From: Hirsutella rhossiliensis
Lineage: Eukaryota > Ascomycota > Sordariomycetes > Hypocreales > Ophiocordycipitaceae
DNA: 64,000 nucleotides
Assembly: GCF_020360975.1 (NCBI RefSeq)
Contig: NW_025408670.1
Span: 5,704,001 to 5,768,000, forward strand
Direction of reading: 5' to 3'
Positions 13,260 through 26,634 of this stretch are shown here, in pieces. Position 1 is the stretch's first letter; each line of letters begins with the position of its first letter. Both the position numbers and the translations under genes were made by a program. A model generated the notes under the pieces. It was not told the DNA's origin. It worked only from the letters and a program-made list of their open reading frames with translations, and ran no database searches.

Positions 13260-14720
13260 CTTTAGTAATAATACTATGCTAAGGCTAAAAGGTAAGTAAA
13301 TATAGTAGCGGCTATTAATATACTAAGCTCGATTAAAGTATATAGCGTAAAGAGATACTACCTAAATTTATATACCTTAATAAGGCGAGTTAATAAACCT
13401 AAAGTAGCGATATAATACTAGCCTAAGCGCTAAGCGACCTTATAGAAAAAGTAGTATATAATAAACTTATAAGCTTTATCCTAAGTATATAGTTTAGTAG
13501 GGTATAGGTAGTAGTTAAATAGCTCTTTAAGGTAAAAAGCTATACTAATAGTATATTATTAGCGGTACTTTATATAGATAAGAGCTTTAAGATAATAATT
13601 TAAGAAGTAATTAAGGAGGTAGTTAAGGAAGAACTTTACCTAGGTATCGCTTTAGGCCTATAGGGCCCTAAGTAAACCTAAGCTATAGTCGTAGCTAAGA
13701 CTAAGGGACCGACTTAATATAAAGCTATAGTAAAATAGGTCCTACTATATTATAAATATAAGATTATTATAGTCCTTACTAACGCGCCGCTTAAAATCCT
13801 AAGCCGCGAACTAAAGGATATAGTAAAAGTAGTAAATATAGCCTTAAAAGCTATAAGCGCTATAGTAGTAAAGCGCTTTTAAAGTAAAGATATCGCGGTT
13901 ATATTTAATACCGCGGTAAGAGCTTATTAAAAAGACTAAGGCTAGGTTAAGGCTATATTTAAACTAAAGGCTATAATTACCCGCTATATATATATAGTAG
14001 TTACTAAGAATATCCTTTTAAGGGTAGCAATAGTAGATAGGAAGTAATTACTTTATAAGATTATAAAAGTAAATAAAGTTAAGGTCTTTTAAGCTTAAGC
14101 GCTATACCCTTAATCTAAGATATTAACGGCGATAACTATACTTATTAAGGTTAGTAGCTTAAAGGAAGCTAATAAGCTTTATAACTTAAGCTTAGTTCTT
14201 AAAGTATAAATCTTTTAATATAAACCTTATAATAAGTCGGTTTAACTATAAAGGTACTATAATTATTATAGGTATAGCTATATTATTAAATAGTATATAT
14301 TAATATAACTTTATAGCTAATATAAAAGTATAATATATAATAAAGGCAAGGATAAATATAAAGCTAAGAAGGGCGAAATCTCTTATAACTATATCTTATA
14401 GTAAAGGGACTACTTATTATAAACCTAGACTTACTTTATAGTAAATAAAGCCTAGGACAAAGTAAGGGAAAACTACTTATAATAACCTTAATAGTTTACG
14501 AATATTTAAATATACGCTAAGTAATAAGTACTCCTTACTATCGAAACCTAGGGCGTTCTTAAATTAACCGCGGTTTAAAAGTAAGGACTAAGTAGACCGC
14601 GCTAAGATAAAAGGTTAAGCTTAAGATACCCGCTAGCTAGTAGGGCTAAGAAGGCTAAACTAAGTATAAACGATATTTATAAGTATAGTAAATAGAAAAG
14701 CGCTAAGAGATAAAGCGCTT
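13260..14720 (+). pseudogene. LINE A ORF1 remnant (CCHC nucleic-acid-binding protein)
   Basis: At 14255-14296 the codons read Y-Y-N-Y-Y-R-Y-S-Y-I-I-K-*-Y. This matches CX2CX4HX4C exactly if each Tyr is a RIP-altered Cys or His, Ser is Gly and the stop is Trp. A second, less clear knuckle follows at once. Paired knuckles near the C-terminus are usual for ORF1 of Tad1-clade LINEs, which binds element RNA. LINE B has the matching knuckle at 40578-40619 on the minus strand. Gene limits are approximate, since no start or frame survives. Confidence 0.62.
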
Positions 14721-14959
14721 CCTTTCTTATATAAACGACCTCTTTTACCTTAACCTTACTTATATATAACTAAAAGTACTATTTTAAAATATATAAAAGA
14801 AATATAAGCTAGCTTAGTTAGCGCTTTACTACTAAGCTAGCTTTAACTTAATAGTATTATAGGAAGTAGAAGCTATACTAAGAGGCGCCCTCCCCCCTTT
14901 AAAGCAGCGCCTTATAGCTTAGTTTATAAGAAAGGGAGGTATATACTATATATATATAA

Positions 14960-17900
14960 AAGGCTTAAGCTAGGGATATAATCGCCTTAGTTTAAACTAA
15001 ACTAAAGTAAGGTAATTTTTAAGGATAGTATTAAACTATAAGTAATTTACTTACTACTAAGGGCTATAAGGGCTAAAGTATTATATAACCTAAGCGTAAT
15101 TAAACTAAAGCACCTTATAGTAATAGTAAGGGACTTTAATATCTATTACTTACTTTAAGATAGATATAATAAAACCTTAGATAGCGCGATATAACTTATA
15201 TAAGAGGCGATAAGATTATAACTTAAACTTATTACTTTAAGAGGGGAGTATATAAGATTTTTCTATAGCTAAAGGAATAGTATTATCGACCTAGCTTAAG
15301 TAATATTAAAGACTAGGATATAGTATACTAAGCCCGACCTAGACTTAACTAAGTTAGACTATATCCTTTAAACTATTATACTATAGGTTAATACCTAGGC
15401 CTAGGTACTTAAACCGGCCTTAAGGTAGAAAGAACTAAAAGTAAAGCTAGTTAAAGCTAAGACTATATCCTAGCTAAGACTATATTAGCTAACGCTTTAA
15501 ACGCTTAAAGATATCGACTAAAACCTAAACTATATCTTTACTACTTTAATATAGATTATAATAGCTATAGTTTTATACTAAGGGTAAGTATTACTTAAGG
15601 GCAATATATAGTTTACCTTAGAGGTAAGGAGGGTAATAAGGGAAGCTAAGAGGGTAAGGAGGAGGTATAAGTAAGAAAGAAGTAAGGCGAACTAAGTAGA
15701 CTTATATAAGGCGTTTATAGCTTAAGAGTAGACTATTTATAAGGCGAGGAGGGCCTATTAGTATAAGTTCTTAAAGGAATTTAGCGCTAATAATACTAAG
15801 CTTTAAAATATAAAGAGGTAAGCTAAACTCTATAGTAAGCTACTACTAAAGCCGACCTATATCCTACTACAAGTTAAGGAGGGTAAGGACTAATTAATAG
15901 AAACCTTTAAAGGGAAGGCTTAGATATTAGCTACTAAGTTCTTTTTATTAAAGGCTAGTACGACCTAAGGGCTACCTTAGCTTATAGCTAAGGCGACCCT
16001 TATAGTTAACTAATAAATCTAGCTAGCTAACGTTATAATAGTACTAAGTAAGATAGTAAGCTAGAAAGCGGTAGGTCTAAATAGCGTCTCCTTAAGGTTT
16101 ATTAAGAAGTATAAACTAGCCTTAGTTTAGCGACTAGCTACGATCTTTAACGCCTATATCTAACTCTTATATTTCCTAAAATAGTTTTATAGCGCGAATA
16201 TAGTAGTAATTTAAAAGCTAAGTAAGAGACTAGAAGCTTACTATATAGTAAAAGGATAAAGACCGATTTCCCTCCTACCTATAATAAGGAAAGTACTTAA
16301 GTAGATATTAGCTTAATAGATTATAAAAGTAATAGAGGTAAATAGTATCCTACTAAATAAATAAATAAGGAATAAAAAGGAGCGCTTTATAAAAGCAGCG
16401 ATCCTACTAGTAATAAAAGTAGTATACGCGACCTAAGCTTAAAAGGGTATTATATTATTTTTATAGCTAGATATTAAGGGTATATTTAATATAGTTAACT
16501 ATAATAAGCTTATAAGGGAACTAAAGCTTTAAGGATACCTTAGATAGCTTATAAGCTTAATATAAAGCTTTATAAGTAATACAAGATCGACCCTTTACTT
16601 TAATAAAAAGATATTTAAACTAACTTAAGTATTAATATAACTCCTTTAAGGATCTCATTTATCCCCGATCCTATTTTTATACTATATAACCCTTTTATAT
16701 AAGAGGTTTAGTATAATATATAGTATTTATACTATTAGCTTTACTAATAATATAAATATAGTTAGTATTAGACTTAATAAAGCTATAATAGTAGTATACT
16801 TAGAGGAGGCTTAGAAGGTATATATAGAGTAGGCGGCTAAGTTCGCGGTTACTTTTAAACTATCGAAGAGTAAGTTAATATACTTTATATAAAGGAGATA
16901 AGCGATAATAACGCTAGTCTACTATAAGACTAATATAGTAATACCGGTCTAAGAGGCCCGTTTACTAAGGGTTTAGGTATACTAGAAACTATACTAAAAA
17001 GCGTACCTAAAATAGCTCTAAGTAAAGATAAAGCGCTAAACTATAGCCTTAACTAAGCTCGCGTTATCTATATAAGGCTATACCTTACTACGCGCTAAGG
17101 AAGTTTATAGTAAGGTAATCCGGTCCTTAATCTCTTATACTATAGTTATATTTTATAAGATAACGCTTATAAAAGGGAAACTATATAGGATCGCGCGGGA
17201 CTTAGTATAAGACTAATTAGCTTACCTTTAAGTAGTAATAAGCGCTTACTACGTATAAAAAGGTATAAGTAATAAGCGTAGAATTAGGTGATTAATAACG
17301 TAAGCGGAAGGATCGGTTAAAGGAGTATAGGGTAGGATTTCGTCCGGAATTTATAACGAGTATATAAGGGGCTAAATAATATATTAAAGAATAGCGTTAT
17401 AAAGGATACTTATAAACTTACTTATTCTATCTACTACTCCTAGGGAAATCCTTTGTCTTTTATAGACTATTGCTCGCCTATTAGTAGACTAATTAGTTAG
17501 CTTTCTAGTATATTCTATAGTGCTTAAAAACTTCTATCTATAGTATATCTTCCTAACTTAGTAGATAGTCTAATTATAACGTAATAGTTAACGTAAGACT
17601 ATAGGTTCTAGTATAAGTAGTAGATTTAACTAGAATGTTCTATGCCCTACCTATTCTTATATCGCGGATATCTTTAGAACCGCTAGGCTAAAATAGGTAG
17701 TAGGGTATCCGTTCTACTTATAATTAACTTATATATAAAATACATATTTTATTTTATTAAGATAGGCTTATCTTAACCCGCTCTTCTTAAAGGAAGGTAT
17801 AGATATCTAGTAGAGGTCTTTATCTTTAAGGGTTATTCCCTTAGACTATATTATAGAGCCTCTTTTTACTAGCTTATTTTATAGAGCCTCCCTATACCTA

Positions 17901-18230
17901 TTATCTCTTTATAATAGTAAAATAGGAATATAAGGGTATATTCTTATACTACGCGACCTTAGTTTATTAAATAAAAGTAAAGGTATAGGTGCCCTTAATC
18001 GACCTTTACTTAAACTAAAGAATAACGGATACCCTTTAATAGTTAAAGGATTTAGGGCTCCTAAGCTAAATTTAACGCGTATTTAATATAGTTATAGGTA
18101 TACTTAAGAAGAGGTAATACTAAAGAGTAAGTAGGCCTCTAGCGGCGCTACTACCTAGTAGGCCCCCCCTTATAAAAGAGATAAAGGGGATCTAAAGCTA
18201 GATAGGATTAAACGACCTCTTAAATAAAGC
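14960..18230 (+). pseudogene. LINE A ORF2 remnant (endonuclease-reverse transcriptase)
   Basis: At 15129-15143 the reading R-D-F-N-I matches the GDFN motif of apurinic-type LINE endonucleases. At about 16,644-16,680 the codons read *-G-S-H-L-S-P-I-L-F-L, the PQGSPLSPILF box of non-LTR reverse transcriptases with Gln turned to stop. At 16740-16751 F-T-N-N fits the FADD catalytic box after two G-to-A changes. The family-A LTR at 17254 interrupts the 3' part of the frame, and sequence resumes at 17,954. Equivalent boxes occur in LINE B at 39729-39743, about 38,193-38,235 and 38121-38132. The product would nick target DNA and reverse-transcribe the element RNA; this copy is dead. Confidence 0.75.
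17254..17948 (+). mobile_element. Solo LTR, family A, copy 2, inside LINE A
   Basis: This 695-bp copy of the unit at 10-705 has ends tataaaaagg and ttcttata. It is flanked by ctacg at 17249-17253 and 17949-17953. The uninterrupted sequence in LINE B (about 37,606-37,625, minus strand) has a single ctacg at this spot, which proves insertion into LINE A. Confidence 0.85.
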
Positions 18231-20321
18231 TAAGTTACTTAAAAGGCTAAATAAAAAATAGGCCGCTTAATAAAACGCTAAAGAAAACGCAATCTAATAA
18301 TACTAAACTACCTTTTACCCCGCTAACTTCCTACTATAGTTTAATAAGATAATAATACTAAACTATTATAAAGGCCTCCTTAAGTATATTAGTATAGTAA
18401 TTACTTAGATATATATAGGAAAGATCGGGCTAAATAACTTCCTCTTTAACTAATAAGTCCTTAGTATAGTCTTACTAATATATACCTATAAATAAAAATA
18501 AGATACTATTTACTATATAATAATTAACTATTTATTAATAAAAGAAGTAAGGGAGTTACTTTTAATATAAGCCTAAGATATAAGTAATATAAAAGTAGGC
18601 TTTTAAAGGAAAAAGATAGTAACGCTACTAGAATAATAGTTCCTTTACTTAAGTAAGCTCTATTAGTTTAACTTAGCTAAGAGGCTATATATAGATATAC
18701 TAAGTAATAGGGCTAGGGTCGCGCTAGAAATAAAGCAGCCTTAACTAAGACTACCTTAGCTAACTACCTCCCTTATTAAGGCGATCTAAGAAAAGGAAAA
18801 GACTTATAATAATAAGTTTATAGTATTAACTAAACTAAACCTAAACTAAGTATAAACCTTACTACTTAAACTATAAACTAAATAAAACTAATATAACTTA
18901 ACTAAGCTAGCTTTAATAGCTATAAAATAAGACTTACTATTAAAAGACTATAATTATATAAGACTTAACTTAAAACTAAACTAAGATAAAGCTAATAACT
19001 AGCCTTTAAACTATAACCTTAACCTAACTTATTAATAGTAACGTTTACCTTATTATTATAGTAAGAATAATAAGACCCTTTTAAGGTAGTATATAGGGTA
19101 TAAAAAGGAGTAACCTAAGACTTATAAGGAGTATAAGGACTACTACCGCTATAAAAAGCCTAATAATAACTAGCTAAGCCCGACCTTAAACCTAAACTAG
19201 AGCTAGTTTAAATAGCTAGCTTATAAGATAAAGTAATAACTAAAGTCTATACTAAGGTAAGACTTATACTAGCGGCAGCGCGGAAGCGTTTACTATAGCT
19301 TATACTATAACTATAGATTTAGTTAAGGTTAAGACTAGCGACGATCTTAGCTAAGACCGAACCGCGATAGCTATAAAAACGCTACTAAATAAAGTTAGGA
19401 GTATTAGTAAGGTTAGTAGGTAACGTAAGATAAGGACGCTTTAAGGCGGGCTTAGCGCTAAGAGAACTACTAAGCTATAACTTAGTATTAGAGCTAATAA
19501 AGGGTAATATAGTAAGCTTTTATATTAGCGTTAAGATAACTATAGGTATAGTAATAGTAGTAGACTCCTTAGCTTTAGCCTTAAATAAAGCCTTAAATAT
19601 AATAGCTACTTTACCTTTACCTTTACCTTTACCCTTACCCTTCCCTTTATTAAAAGGGGCTAAGGCTAAACTAAGCTCAGTAAGGTTAAAACTATTACCC
19701 TTACTATTATAGTTATTATTAGTAATAGGATAGAAATAGTTAGTAAGATCGTTAACTACTATAAGAGTCTTTTAAGTAACTAAGAGCGACTTAAGCTTAA
19801 CCTAAGCTAAGGTCTTAATAATATTACTAAACTTACTTAGGTACTTTTCTAAGGACTTATATATATAGTAAGTATTATCTATAAAATAGGTAAAAGCTAA
19901 AGTAAGCGTCTTAATATTTTTAGTAACTATAGCTAAACTAAGGGCAAACTTACTTAACGCGCCCTTACCTTTAATAGTAAGGGCCTTTTAATTAATATAA
20001 ATATAGGTTTTTAAAATAGTATAGTAAAGGCGCTTTTATACTAAGCCCTTAATAAGGGAGGGGCTATTAACTTAAAACTAAGCTTAGTAAAGGGTATAAG
20101 CGGCCTCCTTACCTTTAAAGGTAATCTAGAATATAGATTAGTACTAAACTTAGACTATATTATAATAAGGTAGGGTTACTTACTTAGTAATAAGACTAGT
20201 TAAAGTTAGCGTAAGCGATATATACTTTAGCTTTTATAGCTAGTAAAGTTAGTAAAAAGTATTAAAGGTAAGACTAACCTAGGATAAAACTAAGACTAAT
20301 ATTTATAAGACTAGTTTTAAT
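18231..20321 (+). other. LINE A 3' region, unassigned
   Basis: This belongs to LINE A because LINE B carries the same sequence inverted (about 35,250-37,330). It lies downstream of the RT gene and is interrupted by Copia-1 at 20,322, continuing to 27,545. Some plus-strand stretches, for example about 19,020-19,180, read as a Tyr- and Lys-rich frame. Those Tyr codons could be RIP-altered Cys codons, so a third, cysteine-rich ORF is possible. A coding function on the opposite strand cannot be ruled out. I recognise no domain here. Confidence 0.45.
19608..19650 (+). repeat. Short hexamer repeat (ctttac)n in LINE A
   Basis: Six to seven imperfect copies of ctttac/cccttac occur within the 3' region of LINE A. 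LINE B has the counterpart near 35,925-35,965, so the repeat is part of the element. It resembles a telomeric repeat only loosely. Confidence 0.7.
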
Positions 20322-20807
20322 TATTATAAAGCATAGCCTAATTTCGTAGTTCTTGGAGATATCCCTTAGTATAAGGGACTAAGGAAGCTAAAAATACCTA
20401 GTATAGAAGAAGGAAGAAGGAGCTAAAAAGAGGTATAAAAAGAAGGGTAAGGGTATAAGGGGAAGTAGAAGTAGCGATAGCTTCTTATAAAGGTAGCGAA
20501 AGATAAGACGGATATACTAGTAACGGCTAGAAAAGAGGGGAAAAACTAGTAAAAAGCTTAGAAGTCGAAAGGATATTAGTAGCTTCTTTAAGTAGGATCT
20601 TCTTTATTAATTAAGATACTAGATAGGTATAAAGAGGGGCGTTAGATAGAGGAAAGAAGGATAATAAAGGCAATATATTAATTATTCCCCTACCTTTATT
20701 ACTGCTCCTATAAGAATTAAATCTCTCTGCCCTACCTATCCGACCCCTTACTTTTAATTTTACCTTTATATATTTTTTATATACTTCTTATATCTTTCTA
20801 TATAAGA
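20322..20807 (+). repeat. Copia-1 5' LTR
   Basis: A 486-bp LTR starting tattataaagc and ending tatataaga. The cleanest copy in the window (61464-61887, minus strand) still shows the original TGTCGCGAAGC start, so the first bases here are RIP products. The sequence following the LTR (gttataagcctagg) should hold the primer-binding site, but I could not match it to a tRNA. Confidence 0.88.
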
Positions 20808-20989
20808 GTTATAAGCCTAGGAGGAATAGAATTCCTATACCTTCCGGCTGCTATAAAAGGCACCTTTCTTATATCCCTTATAGCTCCCTTTTACCCCTCT
20901 TACTAGAAAAGCCGATTTTTAACTAACTTTTCTACCCCCTCTCCTTATAATAATATCGAAAAACGACTCTACTACCCCTATAGTCCGTA

Positions 20990-23900
20990 GGACGATTCTA
21001 GTAGAGCCCTAAGATTAAGATAAGTAAGTAAAGGAGCTACGGGCTCGTATAGATAGGACTATCTATAATTTAGTCTTCTCTAATAAGTAGGACCCTCTTA
21101 AGCCCCCTCTTCGTCCTAGGGCAACGGACTTTATAGAGGGAGCTACCCTCTTCTCTAAGCTAACCTCTATATAGTAAAGAGCTTTTTCTACTACCCTAGG
21201 CGACTACGAGAGTTACTAAAAGGAGTACTTCTACGAGACGAAGCTATTAACTATTATACGTATAGCGATAACGGAATCCGTTAGTTTCGTAAAGCTAATC
21301 TCTTTTTAAGAGGAAGAGACTCTTAGGTAGTAGCTTTTAAAGCTTAAGACCTTAATAGCTCCTTTAAGGGGCTATATAACTAACCGTATTAGGAAGACCT
21401 ATATAGTATACCTAGGAGCTTTTTCTACTAGGAACCTCCTAGCTTCGTCGTAGCTAGCTAAGTAAGAAGAAATCCTTAAGGAAGCTAACTAATACTTCCT
21501 TATAGAAGCTCTTTCCGGCTAGTAGCTATAGGATATATCTCTACTAATAAAGCCTATTAGTAATAGTTACTTAACTATCTTTTAAGAAGCTAGCTAAGAA
21601 CTAAATAAAGAGGCTGCTAGAGTATAATAGTAAGCAGTCTTATTCCTTTATAGCTAGTACTCGACCTAGATAGCTCGACCTATAGCTGCTATAGCCCCTA
21701 TTACTACGGCCCCCGCTACTACTACTATAGCTATTACTCCTTTAGCTCTACCTCCCTCGAGAGCATTAATACTGTCTTTAACTACTACCCTAGGCCCGGC
21801 CCCGGCTACGTATCTTATTCTAGGTCCGGCCCCGGTCCTATTAGTTAGACTAGCCCGACTAGTCCCCTAATAGACCTTTTAGTCTATTAGTCGAAAAATT
21901 AAGGAACTAGTCGAAATCGAACCTCTTCGTTAAAATTAATAATAAGGGGCAAAAAGGGGGGGTTTTTAAGTAGACCTTCTAAAAAGGGATAAGGATTCCT
22001 CGAAGAAATAATATATAAGGAGGAATCGACCTACCTACTAAGTATATAAAAAGCCCTATCGGCTAGAAGACTACTAGTAGGTCTTTAAGGAAAACCGACT
22101 TAAAGGAGTTAACCCTTTAAAGAGGCTATAAGAAATAGTATAATAGTCTCTTAAGGAGGACCCCTTATTATAAAGGAAGATAGATAAGATTTAGGTTACT
22201 AAGAAATAGTAACTAATAACGCCGCTGCCTTTATTTAAGCCGTAAATTTAAGGAAAAATCGTTAGTATAGTAATTCCGGTATTTATCTTCCCTATAAATT
22301 AGTAAGACTACCTATTAAGACCCTCTAACTATCCCCTATAAAAATTAGCTATCCTTAACTCTAGTATATCCCTCGATATATATAATATACTCTTATAATT
22401 CCGGTCCTTTAAGAAGGTATAGAGGGAATATCTTATTATAGGGGAATTAACTATATAGATAGAGGGATACGGAAGGGTGAATTTTATAATAAAATTACCT
22501 AACGGATCTATACGAATTCTTCGATAAAAAAGGGTAGCTTTTTACCCTCGATTTTTAACGAGCTTAATTTCCTTCCGCTTTCTTTAAAAGGAAGGAATCT
22601 TTTAGGATATAACGTCTAAGCTTATAAGGCTAGTCTAAAAGAATTAAACTATTAAGCTTATCGAGGAGAAATTCGGTTAATTTATTCTTAAATTCTAACC
22701 TATTTATAGGAAGGAACTACTTAAGAAGTTAGCTTTCCTTACTAAGAGGAATAGGTCTACTATAAAGGACCCTCTTCTAGTAGCCTAAGGAGACAGCATT
22801 TTTAGTATATACGACTTAGTTACCTAGGCCCCCTAGCTTTATATAAGCTAGGCTAATAATAGGGCGTACGAATAAGGGGCCTAAAGACTATTAAATATAA
22901 ATACTATAGCTAAGGAAAAACTAAGAGACGAATTTCTAGACGAACCCCTTTACGGCCGGACTAGCTATATAAGGAAATTTAGGTTAATTAAACCGACGTC
23001 TCTAAGGACTAGGAAAGCTTCGTTAGGGTAATGTTTTTTATAAACGCTTTTTTAAGGATGGTTTTCCCTTATTTCTTACGGACCTACCTAAGTAAGTATA
23101 ACTAGTTTGCCCTCTAAGACTTCGTTAACTAAATAAAATCCTACTTTAGCTATAAGGTAAAGAAGATACGGTCTAATAGAGAGCTATTTATAAAGGATAT
23201 CTTAAAATAGCTATAAAAAGGGGGCATTTTACCCCTCCTATTAGCACTAAATACCTAGGCCTAGAATAGAGGGGTAGAAAGATTAAGGGGTGCTATAATA
23301 GAAAGGGCCTATATAATAAGACTTACTATAAAGCTTTTATATAACCTTTAGAGGTAAGTCGTTAAGACCGCCTATTACCTATAGAACCGGACCCTTAGAG
23401 GGACTACCTAAGGAATAGACTAGAAATCCCCCCTTAAGCTCTTTACGGAAACGAGGGCCTCGCTAGCTTACCTTCGTGCCTATAGCTATAAGGTATACGC
23501 TATAACTACTAATATATAGATAAAAAGGAAGAAGAAAAGAAAGCTTAATCTTAGAGCCTTTATTAGTTACCTCGTTAGTTATAATTCTATAAATATCTTT
23601 TAGATTTAGATTCCTCTTTTATAAAACGGTATTTCGACTAAGGATATAATTTTCGATAAATCTAGCTTCTTTAATAGAAAGAGGGATTAATAACCCCCCT
23701 TACTCTTATAATATTAGCTAATTTTAAAGATCTAAATCCCCCCTTCTTAATAGTCTTAAGAAAAGGCCCTAGATAAGGAAACGTAAGAAGAAACCGACGT
23801 CGAAGTAGTTAAGGATAACGCCGACTTCGAAGGAGAAGAGGAAGCTACTAGATTAGATAATCTAAACAAAGAAGGAAACTATAGGAAAGCGGTAGAGCTA

Positions 23901-25870
23901 GAATACGCCTACCTTCCTACGCCTCCTCTTATAGAATAAGAAGAAGATTTAGAAGTAGCTTTCTTAGTTAGTCTTCCCGTCTCGACCCCTAAGGGGGTAG
24001 GAAAGGTAACTCTCTTAAAGGATTACCTAGCTGCCTTTTTATCCCTACTTCGAGAAGCAAAGGAAGGTATAGGGCCCGATATAAAAGAAGATTAATTTCT
24101 CCCTTATTTCGATTATTTTTCCGACTTCTATCTAACGCCTATAAAAGACGGTTCTTATAGAGTATTTATAGTAGGCCGGCTCTTTAAGCTATAGCTGTTA
24201 GTAAGGAAGGTATATAAAAGAGACCTTCCGGACCTACTAGTAAACTAAAAGCAGCTAGAAAAACACCCCTTTAAAGACTAGTTTTTCTAGGCCTAGAAAG
24301 GCTACCTAGCCTTATATAAGGAAATAGGGTCTTTCGAAGAGGTCCTTAAGAAAAAAGTAAGAGGAAAATAGGTCCTTAGCTATAAATAGGTCTTTATCTA
24401 TAAGACTAATAAATATAGCTTCCTTTAAAAGTATAAGGCCTAGCTAGTTATCTATAGGAACTAGTAGGAAAAAGGGGATCTTCTTATTAAGGCAACTACC
24501 TTAGTAGGGATATCTTTTTAACCCTTATAGCTATAATAGTAGAATTCGACCTCGAGCTTAATTAAATAGATATAGTTAACGCCTTTATTAACTACCTACT
24601 TAAGGAAGAAGAAGTTATCTATATACGCCTTTTACTAAGCTTTTAATAGCTAGGAAAGGTTTTATAGCTTAGGAAAGCTTTATATAGACTATAAAGATTA
24701 CCCTTTCTTTAGTAATAGCATTTAACTAGTTCCCTTAAAGCCCTAGGCTTTAAGAAAGTCCCTTAGGAACCGTGTATAATATAAAAAGGTAAAATTATAG
24801 TCTTCTTTTATATCGATAATATTATCTAGGCCTACCTAAAAGAGGAAGAAGCTACTACTAAGGAGGCTATATAAGGCCTATAATAAAGGTATAAGATAAC
24901 TAAGCTAAGGGAGCTAAAGTAGTTCTTAGGGATATAAATCCTTTAGAATAGGTCTTAATAGACTATTTAGCTTACCTAGGACGCCTATATCGATAAGGTC
25001 GCTTATAAATTCCTCCTTAATTCCCTTAATAAGAAGCTTCCCCCTATATTAATATTAGATAAAAAGCTTTTACTTAATCTATCCTTTTAAGCTAGGGAGT
25101 AAGAGAAATACTAATATTAATAAAAGGTAGGCTCCTTACTTTTTTTAGCTATTTCTACTAGACTAGATATCTCTTTCATAGTCTCTTAGCTAGCTAGGTA
25201 TAACTAGAATCCTAGCCCTAGGCATTAAGAAGTAGTAGATAGAGCTATCCTTTATTTCTTTTTAACGAGATTATATAGTCTACGCTTAGGAGGATAGGAA
25301 AGGAAATAAGCTATAGAAATCTTCCTTTATTCGAGCGATTCGTCCTTTACGGCTAATTTATTAAATAGAAAGAGCTTATAGGGGTATATTATATCTCTTT
25401 TTAAAGGAACTATTACTTAGAGAGCTTTAAAATAAGCTACTATTATAACTTCGAGTATAGAGGTAGAGCTACTAGCTCTTTTAGAAGTATTAAAGGAAGC
25501 GATTTTCCTCAGCTAGCTACTTATTTCTCTATAACTATAACTTCCGACCCTATTAGCTATAAAATATAATAATATATAGACTATATAAATTCTTATAAAG
25601 GAAAATAGTAAGCTATCGACCTAGCTATAGTATATCGATTTCTATTAGTATTAGTTACGCTAAGAGGTCTAAAGGGGATTTATTTCTATCCGTTAGGTTT
25701 TAACGGTATTAATAAAAGCTAACGGTCTTATAAAGCCCCTATTAAAGTAGAAGCTAGCTGTCTTTTTATAGTAAATTAAGCTAGAAAACGTTCGAAAAAA
25801 GCTATCCTTAAAGGCCCGCCTTAAGAGTCTATAAGAGGAGCTAATAGCCTATATAAGAAGGTAATGTTTA
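20990..25870 (+). pseudogene. Copia-1 gag-pol remnant
   Basis: This is one degenerate plus-strand polyprotein. Gag occupies about 21,000-22,350, with Ala/Thr/Pro low-complexity codons near 21,690-21,850. A GAG-pre-integrase segment lies at about 22,520-22,720 (around F-L-T-S-L-I-S-F-R). The integrase core is at about 23,020-23,660, including a readable N-T-x-A-x-N-x-G-V-E-R-L-R-G and L-A-Y-L-R-A-Y. RT is at about 24,180-25,030, with V-N-A-F-I-N and the catalytic box F-F-Y-I-D-N at about 24,803-24,820 (YVDD expected). RNase H is at about 25,180-25,790, with S-D-S-S-F and T-T-S-S-I-E-V-E-L-L-A-L. The missing Cys, Gln and Trp are Tyr or stop codons, typical RIP changes. Limits are approximate because no intact start survives. 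Confidence 0.88.
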
Positions 25871-26144
25871 GAGCCAAAGAAAAGAAAGAGGTTTTTCCCT
25901 TTAAAGGGCCCCCTATTTTAATTAGGTTTTTTCCCTTCTAAGAAGGCCCCCCTTTCTTATAGGACTTTCCCCTCTTTAGGCCCCTATTCCTTAAGTAGGT
26001 CTAAAAGAGCCTAGGGACCCTAAAGGGCCCTTACTTTCCTTAAGTAAAGGGAGAAGTATAGAGCTAAGAACCTCCTTTATACGCTTACTAGCCTAAAGCC
26101 GTATTAGCTATGCCCTTAAGGGGCAGGCTATAGCTAAGGGGGTC

Positions 26145-26629
26145 TATCGTAAAGCGTAGCTTAATTTTATAGTTCTTAGAGATATCCCTTAGTACGAGGG
26201 ACTAAGGAAGCTAAAAATACCTAGTATAAAAGAAGGAAGAAAGAGCTAAAAAGAGGTATAAAAAGGAATATAGGGGTATAAGGGGAAGTAGAAGTAGCGA
26301 TAGCTTCCTATAGAGGTAGCGAAAGATAAGACGTATATACTAGTAACGGCTAGAAAAGAGGGGAAAAACTAGTAAAAAGCTTAGTAGTTAAAAGGATATT
26401 AATAGCTTCTTTAAGTAAGATCTTCTTTATTAATTAAGATGCTAGATAGGTATAAAGAGGGGCGTTAGATAGAGGAAAGAAGGATAATAAAGGCAATATA
26501 ATAATTATTCCCCTACCTTTATTACTACTCCTATAAGAATTAAATCTCTCTGCCCTACCTATCCGACCCCTTACTTTTAATTTTACCTTTATATATTTTT
26601 ATATACTTCTTATATCTCTCTATATAAGA
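26145..26629 (+). repeat. Copia-1 3' LTR
   Basis: A 485-bp LTR starting tatcgtaaagcg right after the polypurine tract and ending tatataaga before ttaat. It pairs with 20322-20807. Confidence 0.9.
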
Positions 26630-26634
26630 TTAAT

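Larger units (their letters stand above)
20322..26629 (+). mobile_element. Copia-1: complete Ty1/Copia retrotransposon inside LINE A
   Basis: The element is 6,308 bp, with direct LTRs at 20322-20807 and 26145-26629 and the 5-bp duplication ttaat (20317-20321, 26630-26634). LINE A resumes immediately afterwards. A polypurine tract (aagggggt, 26137-26144) abuts the 3' LTR. The interior codes on the plus strand in the order Gag, integrase, RT, RNase H, which is diagnostic of Ty1/Copia. It is the best-preserved full copy of the family and the reference for Copia-2 to Copia-6. It keeps more CG and occasional CA/TG than LINE A, in line with a later insertion. Confidence 0.92.

Noticed and set aside
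19608..19650. Possible telomere-like repeat (ttaccc/ctttac)
   Set aside because: The unit is not the fungal CCCTAA repeat, is imperfect, and is shared with LINE B at the matching position, so it is internal to the LINE.
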